Source: Agromyces soli
Lineage (GTDB): Bacteria > Actinomycetota > Actinomycetes > Actinomycetales > Microbacteriaceae
Reading direction: 5' to 3'
NCBI RefSeq assembly: GCF_022811605.1
Contig: NZ_CP094533.1
Location: 2,542,001-2,606,000, forward strand
Length of the DNA: 64,000 nucleotides
Shown here one piece after another: positions 18,304 to 27,281 of this stretch; position 1 is the first letter of the stretch; every line of letters starts with the position of its first letter. The position numbers and the translations under genes were made by a program. A model generated the notes under the pieces. The model had not been told where the DNA came from. It ran no database searches and was given only the letters and a program-made list of their open reading frames with translations.

Positions 18304-19770
18304 ATGCGATTCTCGGAGCACTTCGGCGTCACTCAGACGGCTGATGATGATTGGTTCGATCCCCATCTGACGGTCGATACCAAGCTGTTCATCGATCCGT
18401 TGTTGCTCCTCGAAGCAGGGGGGGAGTGGGCCAGCGCTCACGAGCAGCTCATTGCGCACTTCGTCCATTGCTACGGCCTGGTGGCGAGAGCTACCAGCTC
18501 GACGTCCGTTTCGGCGCAAGCATCACGGCGGCTCCTGACCTTTCCGGAGCCATTCGAGGTTGGCTTGGGATACACAGCCAGCGGCACGAGTGGCTCGGGC
18601 TCGGGCGATCGATTCGCTGCGACCATGGCTGATGGCATCGCGACAGCCATCGCAGCCGGACTCACGCAGCCCGAACACATTGAGGAGATCGGCATCCTCA
18701 ACGTCGGCATCGGTCCCGACCGGATCTCCGACGCCACAGTCAACGTCCTCAAGGCGCGCTTTATCGAGTACACCCAGACGATCGCAGAACGGCACGGCAT
18801 CCCGCTCAACACACACCGCGTGAAGTCAGCGCGTGTGTCGCTTGAAGCAGCTCGTTGGATCGCCGAGGATGTCCTGCTGCCGACGAACCCCGTCGATGGC
18901 CGACCAGTCATATTGCTGCCGCGAGTGCTTCTGAACGATCTTCCAACGCTCAACGCCGACGACTGGTTCGACTCGCACTTCAACGAGGACATCAGACTCA
19001 CCCTCAACCTGCAGGTCGGCGAGGCCGTGCGGAAGGCTGACATCGTCAGTTGGGCGCGCCGCCACCCGGATCGAGTCCGCGAATGGGCGCGCGAACAGAC
19101 GAGCCGACAAGACCTCCACGGCTACGACTTCAGCGCCGACCCGCTGGGTGTCGTCCAGTGGGACCAGGCGCCGGTCGCGTACGCGGTTGAGCATCCTCTC
19201 GCGGCGCGGACCGTTACGTCGCATGATGACCTACTCACACTGGTGGGTGAGCTCGTCGATCGATTCCAGCACTTCGTAGAACAGCAGCGCGGATGGAGTC
19301 TGCTCTGGAACTCGAACGGATCAGAGAAGCCGGAGGAAGCCGCGCAGCTGCTGTTCCTTGGACTGGCCCAGCCATACCTGCGTCAGTTCAATGTGGAGAT
19401 CGATCGTGAGGTCGAGTTGGGACGAGGACCAGTCGACTTCAAGGCGGCATCCGGAACCACAGCGCGAGTTTTGATTGAGGTCAAGAAGGTGCACAACGGC
19501 AAGTTTTGGAATGGGTTCGAGGCTCAGCTTCCGAGCTACTTGACGTCCGACGGCGCGACACACGGATGGTTCCTGGCGCTGCAGTATCGCGCTACGCCGA
19601 GCTCCGTTGATCGCGTCCGCCGACTTCCCGCCGTTGTGGCACTGGCAGCGTCACGCACCGGGATGACATTGCGGTCATCGGTCGTCGACGCCCGTAAGCC
19701 ACTTTCGGCGTCGAACATAGAGGTGAGCGACGAACTCCCCCTTGACGAGGTCACGGAGGCAGAGTCGTGA
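18304..19770 (+). CDS. Predicted PD-(D/E)XK nuclease-like defence protein
   Basis: 488-aa protein without a recognised full-length family. The N-terminal part begins MRFSEHFGVTQTADDDWFDPHL and is mixed alpha/beta. The C-terminal 150 residues look like a PD-(D/E)XK nuclease: Glu344/345 in a helix, GRGPVDF (Asp378) and VLIEVKK (Glu392, Lys394) followed by a Gln/Tyr-containing helix. GGGGG before the ATG gives a ribosome site. The frame is open upstream, but this start fits the spacing after hsdR. The stop overlaps the next GTG by 4 nt, so it is made with the YobI-like NTPase and probably acts with it. Confidence 0.6.
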   Translation: MRFSEHFGVTQTADDDWFDPHLTVDTKLFIDPLLLLEAGGEWASAHEQLIAHFVHCYGLVARATSSTSVSAQASRRLLTFPEPFEVGLGYTASGTSGSGSGDRFAATMADGIATAIAAGLTQPEHIEEIGILNVGIGPDRISDATVNVLKARFIEYTQTIAERHGIPLNTHRVKSARVSLEAARWIAEDVLLPTNPVDGRPVILLPRVLLNDLPTLNADDWFDSHFNEDIRLTLNLQVGEAVRKADIVSWARRHPDRVREWAREQTSRQDLHGYDFSADPLGVVQWDQAPVAYAVEHPLAARTVTSHDDLLTLVGELVDRFQHFVEQQRGWSLLWNSNGSEKPEEAAQLLFLGLAQPYLRQFNVEIDREVELGRGPVDFKAASGTTARVLIEVKKVHNGKFWNGFEAQLPSYLTSDGATHGWFLALQYRATPSSVDRVRRLPAVVALAASRTGMTLRSSVVDARKPLSASNIEVSDELPLDEVTEAES

Positions 19771-22700
19771 TCAAGCGAGCGAAGGATTTCTTCAAGCACC
19801 GGCGCGCGAAGAAGGCGAACGGTGCGCTCAACGACGAGCCTGTGTCCCCGGCCTGGGACCTGACCGCGCTGACGCCGGAGTTCATCGAAACCGAGCACGC
19901 GCAGTACGCCCAAGCCATCGCCGACAACCTGAAGAAGGACGATGTCTTGAACATCGCGCTTTCCGGTAACTACGGCGTCGGCAAGAGCAGCATCTTGGGG
20001 CGCGTTGCGGACGATCACGACGGCCGCGTGGTGGAGCTCTCGCTTTCGACGCTTTCGCCGATCGACAACTCCGAGGTCGATGACTCGGTTCCGGCTCAGG
20101 CGAGGACGCCAACGAACCGCATCCAGCAGGAGATCGTCAAACAGCTGCTCTACCGAGAAGAACCGAAGTCCGCTCGCGCTTCACGCTTCCGCCGGATCGA
20201 ACGATTCAGCTGGGGGCGGGAGACCACGCTTGCCCTCATGGGAGGCGTGATCGTTTCGCTTGCCTTCATGATCTTGGGATGGGCGGGGACGATCGAACGA
20301 GCCCTCCGACCGCTCCTTGAGCTGGGCCTTTGGGTGTACCCGCTCATCGCGCTTCTCGCAGCGGGCGCGATTGTCGCCGCTCGCGCACTTCTTCATGGCC
20401 GGATCCACATCCGTCAGTTCTCGGCTGGCCCTGCCGCCGTGACGCTAGACGAGAAGTCGGTCTCGTACTTCGACCAGTATCTGGACGAGATTGTCTACTT
20501 CTTTGAGACCTCGAAGCGAGACATCGTAATCTTCGAGGACATCGACCGCTTCAACGATTCACACATTTTCGAGACGCTGCGTTCCTTGAATGCGCTTCTC
20601 AACGCATCGCCGCAGATCAAAAAGCCGATCCGCTTCATCTACGCCATCAAGGACAGCATCTTCGACCGAGTGAGTCTCGAGCACGAGAAGCGGAAGGTGG
20701 ACGTCTCGCTCATCGAGATCGAGGATCCGGCACAGGCTGAAATCGTGCGTGCGAACCGCACCAAGTTCTTCGACCTCGTCATTCCGGTCGTTCCATTCAT
20801 TACGCATCGAAGCGCCCGCAACCTGACCACGCAGATTCTGCGCGGCATCGAGCACGACGTATCGCCCGACCTGATCGACCTCGCCGGCCGATTCGTACCG
20901 GACATGCGTCTGCTCAAGAACGTGCGCAACGAGTTCGTTGTCTTCCGAGACAGGATCTTCGCTGGGGACGGAAAGCAGCTCGAGCTGAGTGAGACGCACC
21001 TGTTCGCGATGATGCTTTACAAGAGCACCCACCTCAGTGATTTCGAGGTCATTCGGCTCGGCGAGAGCAAGCTCGACAAGCTATACAAGGTCAGCCGGAC
21101 GTTGGTATCGGAGAACATCCGGCGCCTTGAGCGCGAGCTTCGGTCTGCGCGCTTGGAGATCTCGCGTCGCACGGTCGCGAAGCAGCGGGCGTCACGGCTC
21201 GGAAAGCTGTTGGTCGCTCGTATAGATCTGCTGGTGCGTTCATCGAACAACGTGCGCGCTCAAAACGGCCAGTACCTCCTGAACGGACGAGGTGCCGACG
21301 CCACCGAGTTCGAGTCGATCGAGTTCTGGCGTGAGCTGGCCGAGTCCGAGGACCGCACTGTGGGATGGAATAATCCGTACTACGGCGGCGGGTCGTTCAC
21401 ACTGTCGCGGAGCGATATCGCGGCACTCGTTGGCGACACACTCAACGAGGAAGCGTGGCGCGAAGGCGACGACGAGGCGGAGTCCGAGCAAGTGCGCGAA
21501 TTGCAGGAGCAGCTCGCGTTCCTGCGAACATCCGACATGGGCGAACTCATTAGTCAGCCCGACTTTTTGGTCGAGTACGAGGGCGATTCGCAGTCGCTCG
21601 CAGCCGTCGCAGAGAAGCTGTTGACCAAGGGGCTCGCGTTCAACCTGCTCCGTGCGGGCTACATCGATCGCAACTTCACGCTTTACACGTCGACGTTCCA
21701 TGGGGACCGAGTCAGTCCAGCGGCCACAAACTTCATCATCCATCACGTCGAGCGTGGACTCATGGATGCGCAGTTCGTCCTGACAGCCGAGGACGCAGAG
21801 GCTGTTATTCGTGAGCGCGGAGCCCGGTCGCTGGCGGATCCAGCTCTGTTCAATATCGCGATCCTCGACTACCTGTTGGATGCAAACAGCGCGGACGCAG
21901 ACATCATGATCACGGCTCTGGCACGCCTCGACGCAGACAGTAAGAAGTTCCTCGAGAGCTACTTGAGCAGTGGCGCGTCGCGCGAAGCGCTCGTGAAGAA
22001 GCTCACGGCGCGGAGTCCGCGCATCCTCAGTTACCTGATCGCGGACGTCGAACTCGACGACGAGACGAGGACCGAGCTTGTCAGTGCCTGCCTCGCGAGC
22101 TTGACCACTAAGCCGAAGCAAACCGTGACAGAGAAGGCGAAGGCCTACCTTGCTGCGCACTATGCGCAGCTGCCCGCAATCGCGAGCGACGCGTCGCCTG
22201 CAGCGCGAGCCGAACGTATTGCGCTCCTGTTCAAGGACGCCGGGCTGTCGCTGCCTGACCTATCGGGCACCAGCGACGCAGTGCGGCCGGCCTTCGTGAA
22301 GCTCGGTCTGTATGAGATGAGTCTGTCTAACCTTCAGGCGGCGGTCGGCGACGGGGTTGGCCTTGGCCTCGACCAGCTCAGGTCCACTCACCGCGCCGAC
22401 GTGTACGCCAAGGCGCTTGCCGAGCTATCGAGCTACCTCGATGCTGTCGACGGTCATGCCGCCACGAACGAGGCGACCGACCGCTTCCATGTGGTTATCC
22501 GCGAGGTGCACGAAGCAGCGCCGGATCTGCTCGAGCGCTTTATCGAGGGCGTCTCAGACGAGAGCCGTATCGCCGATGTCGAAGATGTGCCCGAAGAGAC
22601 GTGGGCTGTGCTCGCGGCGCACTATAAGTTCCCGGCCAGCTTCTCGAACGTGACCCGATACATCGAGCAGATCGGGAGCGCGGACGTGAATCTCGCCGTG

Positions 22701-23471
22701 GTGCTCGCGTCGAGTGAGGAGATAACCGGGCACGACGATGCCGACGAGGACGAGAAGCGGAGCCTTGCCGTCTCCCTGATTTCGACCCCGTCCACACTCG
22801 GTGCTGAGCTTCGAGCAAAGCTGGCGGAAAGTCTCGGGCTGAAGGCGTGGCTCGCGGTCGCTGATCTGCCTGTCGAGTCCGGTGTGCTCTATCCCGAACT
22901 GATTGCTCGCCGGGTGATCTCCGACAGCGCAGCGACATATGAGCATCTGGCTTCGGCGGACTGGGCGACACGCGAGCGCGTCATCGCCGCATCCCCGAAG
23001 TTCGCCGAGTGGCTAACGCCGGAACTCGTCGGTGCCGACCTGTCGAAGGTGCTTGCAAGTGCGTCGGTGACCGATCAGGCGAAGCGGGTAATCATCGAGA
23101 ATGCCGACGAGTACACGCCAGCTGGCGGACGTGCCGGACTCGTCGAGGTCGGGAAGACTGCGCGAAGGCTCCAGAAGCTCGTGAGCTTCTCGGTCGTCGA
23201 GCAGATGGCGAGTCATCGGATCGGAAATAGCGAGGTGCTACATCACCTCGTGCCGTACCTGTATACAGCATCTGACGCGCAGCTCTTCGGAGTGCTGAAT
23301 TCTCTGGGTGGCGACTATGGTCAGCTGACGCGATTTGGCCGCGACAAACCGAAGGTGCCGAACACTGCCGACAACCTCAGGCTCATCGAGTCCCTGAAGC
23401 AGCGTGGCATTGTTACGAGAGTTGAGGATGATCGCAATCCGATGAAGGTGCACAAGCGATACGGCAGTTGA
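19767..23471 (+). CDS. YobI-like membrane-anchored P-loop NTPase
   Basis: 1234-aa protein with GTG start. Walker A GNYGVGKSS is at 67-75, two membrane helices at about 153-172 and 187-208, and Walker B DIVIFEDID at 252-260 followed by RFNDSHIFETLRSLNALLN. The rest, about 900 residues, is helical and repeat-like, suggesting a large sensor or scaffold. The order P-loop / two TM inserted in the NTPase / helical tail and the start LTPEFIETEHAQYAQAI match the YobI-ATPase/KAP-like STAND group. It overlaps the nuclease gene by 4 nt (GTGA). An anti-phage sensor that activates the nuclease at the membrane is inference. Confidence 0.75.
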   Translation: MIKRAKDFFKHRRAKKANGALNDEPVSPAWDLTALTPEFIETEHAQYAQAIADNLKKDDVLNIALSGNYGVGKSSILGRVADDHDGRVVELSLSTLSPIDNSEVDDSVPAQARTPTNRIQQEIVKQLLYREEPKSARASRFRRIERFSWGRETTLALMGGVIVSLAFMILGWAGTIERALRPLLELGLWVYPLIALLAAGAIVAARALLHGRIHIRQFSAGPAAVTLDEKSVSYFDQYLDEIVYFFETSKRDIVIFEDIDRFNDSHIFETLRSLNALLNASPQIKKPIRFIYAIKDSIFDRVSLEHEKRKVDVSLIEIEDPAQAEIVRANRTKFFDLVIPVVPFITHRSARNLTTQILRGIEHDVSPDLIDLAGRFVPDMRLLKNVRNEFVVFRDRIFAGDGKQLELSETHLFAMMLYKSTHLSDFEVIRLGESKLDKLYKVSRTLVSENIRRLERELRSARLEISRRTVAKQRASRLGKLLVARIDLLVRSSNNVRAQNGQYLLNGRGADATEFESIEFWRELAESEDRTVGWNNPYYGGGSFTLSRSDIAALVGDTLNEEAWREGDDEAESEQVRELQEQLAFLRTSDMGELISQPDFLVEYEGDSQSLAAVAEKLLTKGLAFNLLRAGYIDRNFTLYTSTFHGDRVSPAATNFIIHHVERGLMDAQFVLTAEDAEAVIRERGARSLADPALFNIAILDYLLDANSADADIMITALARLDADSKKFLESYLSSGASREALVKKLTARSPRILSYLIADVELDDETRTELVSACLASLTTKPKQTVTEKAKAYLAAHYAQLPAIASDASPAARAERIALLFKDAGLSLPDLSGTSDAVRPAFVKLGLYEMSLSNLQAAVGDGVGLGLDQLRSTHRADVYAKALAELSSYLDAVDGHAATNEATDRFHVVIREVHEAAPDLLERFIEGVSDESRIADVEDVPEETWAVLAAHYKFPASFSNVTRYIEQIGSADVNLAVVLASSEEITGHDDADEDEKRSLAVSLISTPSTLGAELRAKLAESLGLKAWLAVADLPVESGVLYPELIARRVISDSAATYEHLASADWATRERVIAASPKFAEWLTPELVGADLSKVLASASVTDQAKRVIIENADEYTPAGGRAGLVEVGKTARRLQKLVSFSVVEQMASHRIGNSEVLHHLVPYLYTASDAQLFGVLNSLGGDYGQLTRFGRDKPKVPNTADNLRLIESLKQRGIVTRVEDDRNPMKVHKRYGS

Positions 23472-23500
23472 GCGAGGTCGCCCTGACGGCCTGTTCGCTC

Positions 23501-23839
23501 TCAGTCAAAGCGGTGTAGCGCTCGGAACACAGCGCCATGCGAGAGGTGGTGACGCCGCTCGAGCTCAGCGAGCGTCGCACCTGCCGCGTGCTCCGAAATC
23601 AACCGTTGAGCGTGTTTGTCCGTGACGCCAGATTGGCGGATCGCAGCGTGCTGCTGGCGCAGGAAGCGGAGCAGCGCAGATGGCGCAACCCCATGCTTAC
23701 GCGCCATCGACGTGGCACTGTCGCCAGCTTCGTAGTCAGCCACGATTCGCTTCACCTGTGCCGGTGTGAAGCGCTGTGTCAGTGGCACGCTGGTGCGGCC
23801 TCGTGGTGGTCGGGACGCCGAATCCCGTCCGCCGCCCAC
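23501..23839 (-). CDS. HTH protein, probable serine recombinase C-terminal remnant
   Basis: About 113 residues from a GTG at 23839; the frame is open to 24106, so the start is uncertain. The segment FTPAQVKRIVADYEAGDSAT with SMARKHGVAPSALLRFLR is a Hin/resolvase-type HTH, and a second HTH-like copy follows (LISEHAAGATLAELERRHHLSHGAVFRALHR). Such double HTH tails occur at the ends of actinobacterial recombinases. The coherent protein-like sequence seems to begin near 23920 and runs up to the terminator at 23929, so the gene was probably cut there. It is convergent with the YobI-like gene. Confidence 0.5.
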   Translation of the reverse strand: MGGGRDSASRPPRGRTSVPLTQRFTPAQVKRIVADYEAGDSATSMARKHGVAPSALLRFLRQQHAAIRQSGVTDKHAQRLISEHAAGATLAELERRHHLSHGAVFRALHRFD

Positions 23840-24164
23840 GCGTAGTTTTGCTAGTCCACCAGGGGTAAAGCCCGAGCCGGTATGGTTTGAACAGAGGCGG
23901 ATAAGGCCAGCAAGTTTTGAAGTGAATGAAGCCCCGGTTTTCCGGGGCTTTTGCTGTGCGGGGCCTTTCTGGGCCTGGCCGGCTCGAGACCGGCGCGAAC
24001 GACGCGACCGTACACATAGCCAGCAGTTGCGCACGCCAGTGGTCGCTGCTCCTCCGGCCGCTCGTTCGCGGGCGGTTGCAGACCAAAGGGTGCCGTCCCC
24101 TGACACTTCGCCGGGCTCCGTCGTCGAAGAGGTGACCCCTCAGACACCTCCCGACGAGGAGCCC
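23840..24164. other. Intergenic stretch at the right island end
   Basis: No complete gene. 23840-23928 continues the recombinase-remnant frame on the minus strand, 23929-23952 is a strong terminator pointing right, and 23953-24150 contains no clear coding signal. GAGGAG at 24156-24161 is the ribosome site of the gene at 24165. No copy of the tRNA-Gln 3' end is visible. Confidence 0.5.
23929..23952 (+). terminator. Rho-independent terminator
   Basis: AAGCCCCGG (23929-23937), TTTT loop, CCGGGGCTT (23942-23950) then TT. Perfect 9-bp stem with T-run only in the plus direction. It stands 458 nt after the YobI-like stop and may either end that operon or be left over from a chromosomal transcript at the insertion site. 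Confidence 0.8.
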
Positions 24165-24626
24165 ATGTCCACCTCCGCAACCGCCACCTCCTCAACTCGC
24201 ACCACCACCCACCAGTACGCGGCCCTCGCCGGCACCGTCATCCTCTCGGCCGTCCTCGGCGTCTGGGCGTACTTCCTGCCGCAGGCGTTCTTCGACCACT
24301 TTCCGATCGTGCTGGGGGAGTGGGTGTCGACCGATGGCCCGTTCAACGAGCATCTGGTGCGCGACCACGGGGCGATGTACCTCGCGCTCGGTGCGGCCGG
24401 CGTGTACGGGCTCGTCCGCCCCTCGCTCCCGGTGTATCGGGTGCTCGGCATCGTGTGGTCGGTGTTCGGGGTGCTGCACTTCGCGTACCACGTGGGGCAC
24501 CTCGATCATCTCGGACAGCTGGAGGCGACGGCGCAGCTCATCGCCCTCGTCGTGGCGCTCGGCCTCGGCATCGTGATGCTGATCCCGGGGCGGCAGCGCC
24601 AGCGAGTCTCTTCGAGACAGAGATAG
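24165..24626 (+). CDS. Small four-helix membrane protein, unknown
   Basis: 153-aa protein starting MSTSATATSSTRTTTHQYAA. Four hydrophobic helices (about 20-38, 62-80, 86-104, 113-131); the second follows NEHLVRDHGAMYLALGAAG and the third is followed by HFAYHVGHLDHL, His residues that could face a helix bundle. This HxxxxHxxHxxH spacing recalls small actinobacterial membrane proteins of unknown role. GAGGAG lies 3 nt before the ATG. GC is high as in the core genome, unlike the genes on either side. Confidence 0.65.
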   Translation: MSTSATATSSTRTTTHQYAALAGTVILSAVLGVWAYFLPQAFFDHFPIVLGEWVSTDGPFNEHLVRDHGAMYLALGAAGVYGLVRPSLPVYRVLGIVWSVFGVLHFAYHVGHLDHLGQLEATAQLIALVVALGLGIVMLIPGRQRQRVSSRQR

Positions 24627-24724
24627 TGAGTCTTCGTCATACCGCCGCGATGAACCTCGAATTGGGGCCCCAAGATGACCAGCAGCACTGCCTGTAGCTC
24701 GGTGATCTGCAGCACAATCGGAAC

Positions 24725-25810
24725 GTGCAACAGGCTCCGGTTTACGATCCGACGCGACCCTGGGACCGAATTCAGGCCGCGGTACATCATGCTGCGAACA
24801 GCGCAAATCTCGTAGATTCAAGTGATGGTCGCTACCGCTATCCAGAGTGGGCGTGGCTCGACGATCCACTCCCGCATGAGATTGAAGCTGAGATTGTCGG
24901 TACGGCCGCAGCGTTCAACTGGCCGAGCGCAACGGTTCGCCGTGACACTCGAAAGCAGTACTACGAAGAATTGCGACGGGTGGAAGCTCATCATGCGGCG
25001 CTCCACTACGGTAGGCACCTCACATTTCCGGTCGCGCCTCAACCGATCGAGCGGCTCCCCGTGAATGTTGATCTCTCTCTTGAGCAGCAGGGATTTCTGC
25101 ATGCGAGCGGCCAAGCCGTCGCGGAGAGTCGTCGGATCCGTGAGAACGAGCACCACAACTGGATCGGAATCCTCGACTACGGCGGTTGGCTTGTTGCTGA
25201 TCCTCGTCATCTGGAGGGCGAGGTGCCCGAGCTCGAGGCGAGACATGCGGCATTTATCGCGGCGACCCGCAAGCAGATTCCACGGTCAGCTCGTACCCCG
25301 CAACTTCTGCGCTCCATTGAGGTCGGGGCGCGGCTCGCGCTCTATCATTCGTACTGGCACCGGCTCAACGTTCGACGTGATCGGCTGATTCTTGCCGGGC
25401 GCCGTGCGGGGTCGGCATTCGGTGGCCGGAAGCCTGCACCTCAGCCATACGGGGTTTCGCATGAGGGGGCTGAACACCTGTGCGGAGAATGGATGACGTA
25501 CCTCGGTGCAACGAACGTCGGCATCACTCCGCCCACCCGCGATGGGGGGATCGACATCCTGAGCGACCGAGCGATCGCGCAGGTGAAGAACTACTCGGGC
25601 ACTGTTGGTGTTGAGGATGTGCGCGCCTTTCACGGCGTGGTGCTTGTCGACGGTCGCCTTGGCGTGTTTTTCACATCAGGCACCTACTCCCGGGATGCGA
25701 TTGCATTCGCAGAGCGCGCCGGCATGCCGCTGATGACATACAACGCCGTCGCAGGCACGCTCCTCGGTGCGAACGCGATCGGTGAGGCGGTGCTCAGCGT
25801 CGGTATGTGA
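24725..25810 (+). CDS. Mrr-like type IV restriction endonuclease
   Basis: 361-aa protein with GTG start. The C-terminal Mrr-type PD-(D/E)XK domain has Glu255 in the first helix (GAEHLCGEWMTYLGATNV), DGGIDIL (Asp273/Asp277) and IAQVKNY (Gln286, Lys288), then VRAFHGVVL and GVFFTSGTYSRDAIAFAERA, as expected for enzymes cutting modified DNA. Residues 1-240 do not resemble a known domain and include several Trp and Arg-rich helices, perhaps for target recognition. It is a single gene just outside the HTH remnant, with foreign-like codon use, and adds to the defence content. Confidence 0.78.
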   Translation: MQQAPVYDPTRPWDRIQAAVHHAANSANLVDSSDGRYRYPEWAWLDDPLPHEIEAEIVGTAAAFNWPSATVRRDTRKQYYEELRRVEAHHAALHYGRHLTFPVAPQPIERLPVNVDLSLEQQGFLHASGQAVAESRRIRENEHHNWIGILDYGGWLVADPRHLEGEVPELEARHAAFIAATRKQIPRSARTPQLLRSIEVGARLALYHSYWHRLNVRRDRLILAGRRAGSAFGGRKPAPQPYGVSHEGAEHLCGEWMTYLGATNVGITPPTRDGGIDILSDRAIAQVKNYSGTVGVEDVRAFHGVVLVDGRLGVFFTSGTYSRDAIAFAERAGMPLMTYNAVAGTLLGANAIGEAVLSVGM

Positions 25811-25829
25811 GAGCGGAGCTCAAGCGCCC

Positions 25830-27281
25830 TCACCCCTCCGAGTCCAACACCGCCGAGTTCCGAATCCCGAGCAACGACACGAGCGCCCCGGCCGCCATCA
25901 GCGCCGCCGTGAAGATCGCGATGCGATGGAACCCTTCCAGGTCGAGCACGCCGCCCACGACGACGCCGAGGAGGGCGACGCCGATGAGGCCGGCGATCCT
26001 CGCGACGGCGTTGTTCACGGCCGAGGCGATGCCGGAGCGGGCGGGCTCGATGGAGCCGAGGATCGCCGAGGTGAGCGGCGCGACGGTGATGACGAGGCCG
26101 AAGCCGGTGAGCACGACCGAGGGCAGCACCTGCGTCCAGTAGTTGAACTCGGGCGTCACCGTGAGCAGCAGCAGGTAGCCGACTGCCATGATCGCGGGCC
26201 CGACGGTCATGAACAGGCGCGGGCCCCACTTGCCGCTGAGCGTGCCGATCGGCGAGCTCAGCGCCATCATGATGAGTGTCGTCGGCAGACTCGCGAGCCC
26301 GGCGAGCGTCGCCGACAGCCCGGCCCCCTGCTGCAGGTACAGCGCGACGACGAGACCGTTCAGCGACAGCGCCCCGTAGATGAAGATCGTCGCGATGTTG
26401 CCCGACCAGAAGTTGCGCACCTTGAAGAGCGACAGCGGCAGCATCGGCTGCTTCGCGGTCGCCTGGCGCACGACGAAGCCGATGAGCGCGAGGATGCCGA
26501 GCGTGAGCGTGCCCCAGATGGCGGGATTCGACCAGCCGAGGTTCTGCTGCTCGATGAGCGCGAACACGGTTCCGCCGAGGCCGACGGTGCAGAGCACGGC
26601 ACCAGCCCAGTCAATCGTGGCGCCGGGCTGGCGCACGTCGCGCTGACGCAGCACGACGAGGAGCCACAGCGTCACCGCGATCGGCACGACGTTGATGAGG
26701 AACACGAAGCGCCACGACGAGTAGTCGACGAACAGTCCGCCCATCACCGGGCCGACGAGCATGGCCGCGGTGGTCGAGGCAGTCCAGATGCCGATGGCGC
26801 GCGCCTGCGCGGGCCCCCGGAAGTTCGAGGTGATGAGTGCGAGCGAACTCGGCACGAGCAGTGCCCCGGCGATGCCCTGCAGGCCGCGCGCGATCACGAG
26901 GAACAGCGGATCGGGGGCGGCGGCGATCGCGATCGAGGTGAGGCCGAAGCCGATCAACCCGACCCGCAGGATCACGATGCGGCCGAACACGTCGCTGAGC
27001 GACCCGGCGACGAGGATGAGCGCGCCGAGCGTGATGAGATACGCGTCGACGACCCACTGCTGGGTGATGAGTCCGCCGCCGAGTTCCCGCCGGATCGCGG
27101 GCAGCGCGACGTTCACGACCGTGCCGTCGAGGAACGAGACGAACGACGCCAGGATGGCGATCAGCAGCACGAGCCGCTGCGCCCGCGAGGGCGGCGGCAG
27201 CGCGGCATCCTTGCCCCCAGCGGCGGGAGCGGCAGCGCCGCCGCCGGGAACGTCGGCACCGGTGGGCTCCGCGCCCGTCAC
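25830..27281 (-). CDS. MFS exporter, DHA2 family (14 TM)
   Basis: 483-aa transporter. The motif FLDGTVVNVALPAIRREL in helix 1, LSDVFGRIVILRVGL (motif A) and 14 hydrophobic segments fit the EmrB/QacA exporters. The GTG at 27281 is chosen because it overlaps the upstream stop by 4 nt (GTGA) and removes an unlikely Arg/His-rich leader. It is translated with the glyoxalase-family gene, which suggests a linked resistance function, e.g. modification or sequestration plus export; the compound is unknown. Confidence 0.88.
   Translation of the reverse strand: MTGAEPTGADVPGGGAAAPAAGGKDAALPPPSRAQRLVLLIAILASFVSFLDGTVVNVALPAIRRELGGGLITQQWVVDAYLITLGALILVAGSLSDVFGRIVILRVGLIGFGLTSIAIAAAPDPLFLVIARGLQGIAGALLVPSSLALITSNFRGPAQARAIGIWTASTTAAMLVGPVMGGLFVDYSSWRFVFLINVVPIAVTLWLLVVLRQRDVRQPGATIDWAGAVLCTVGLGGTVFALIEQQNLGWSNPAIWGTLTLGILALIGFVVRQATAKQPMLPLSLFKVRNFWSGNIATIFIYGALSLNGLVVALYLQQGAGLSATLAGLASLPTTLIMMALSSPIGTLSGKWGPRLFMTVGPAIMAVGYLLLLTVTPEFNYWTQVLPSVVLTGFGLVITVAPLTSAILGSIEPARSGIASAVNNAVARIAGLIGVALLGVVVGGVLDLEGFHRIAIFTAALMAAGALVSLLGIRNSAVLDSEG

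Larger units (their letters stand above)
8395..23930. mobile_element. Genomic island at tRNA-Gln (approximate ends)
   Basis: Region between the tRNA-Gln terminator and a second terminator at 23929-23952. A catalytically incomplete large serine recombinase lies at the left end and a recombinase-type HTH remnant at the right end, both on the minus strand. The genes between are accessory (RHH, DUF3846, restriction-modification, abortive infection, YobI-like NTPase) with lower GC and less biased codon use than flanking genes. I could not find a direct repeat of the tRNA 3' end, so the exact ends are inferred, and the Mrr-like gene up to 25810 may also be foreign. Confidence 0.55.

Noticed and set aside
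8313..23900. TGTTCAAACCA present near the tRNA-Gln and, inverted, near 23885-23895 as possible attachment repeat
   Set aside because: Only 11 bp and in inverted orientation; the left copy is part of a small hairpin. It cannot serve as att direct repeat.
24661..24672. 12-bp palindrome TTGGGGCCCCAA before the Mrr-like gene
   Set aside because: Short palindromes of G and C are expected by chance in this DNA, and no regulator is near.
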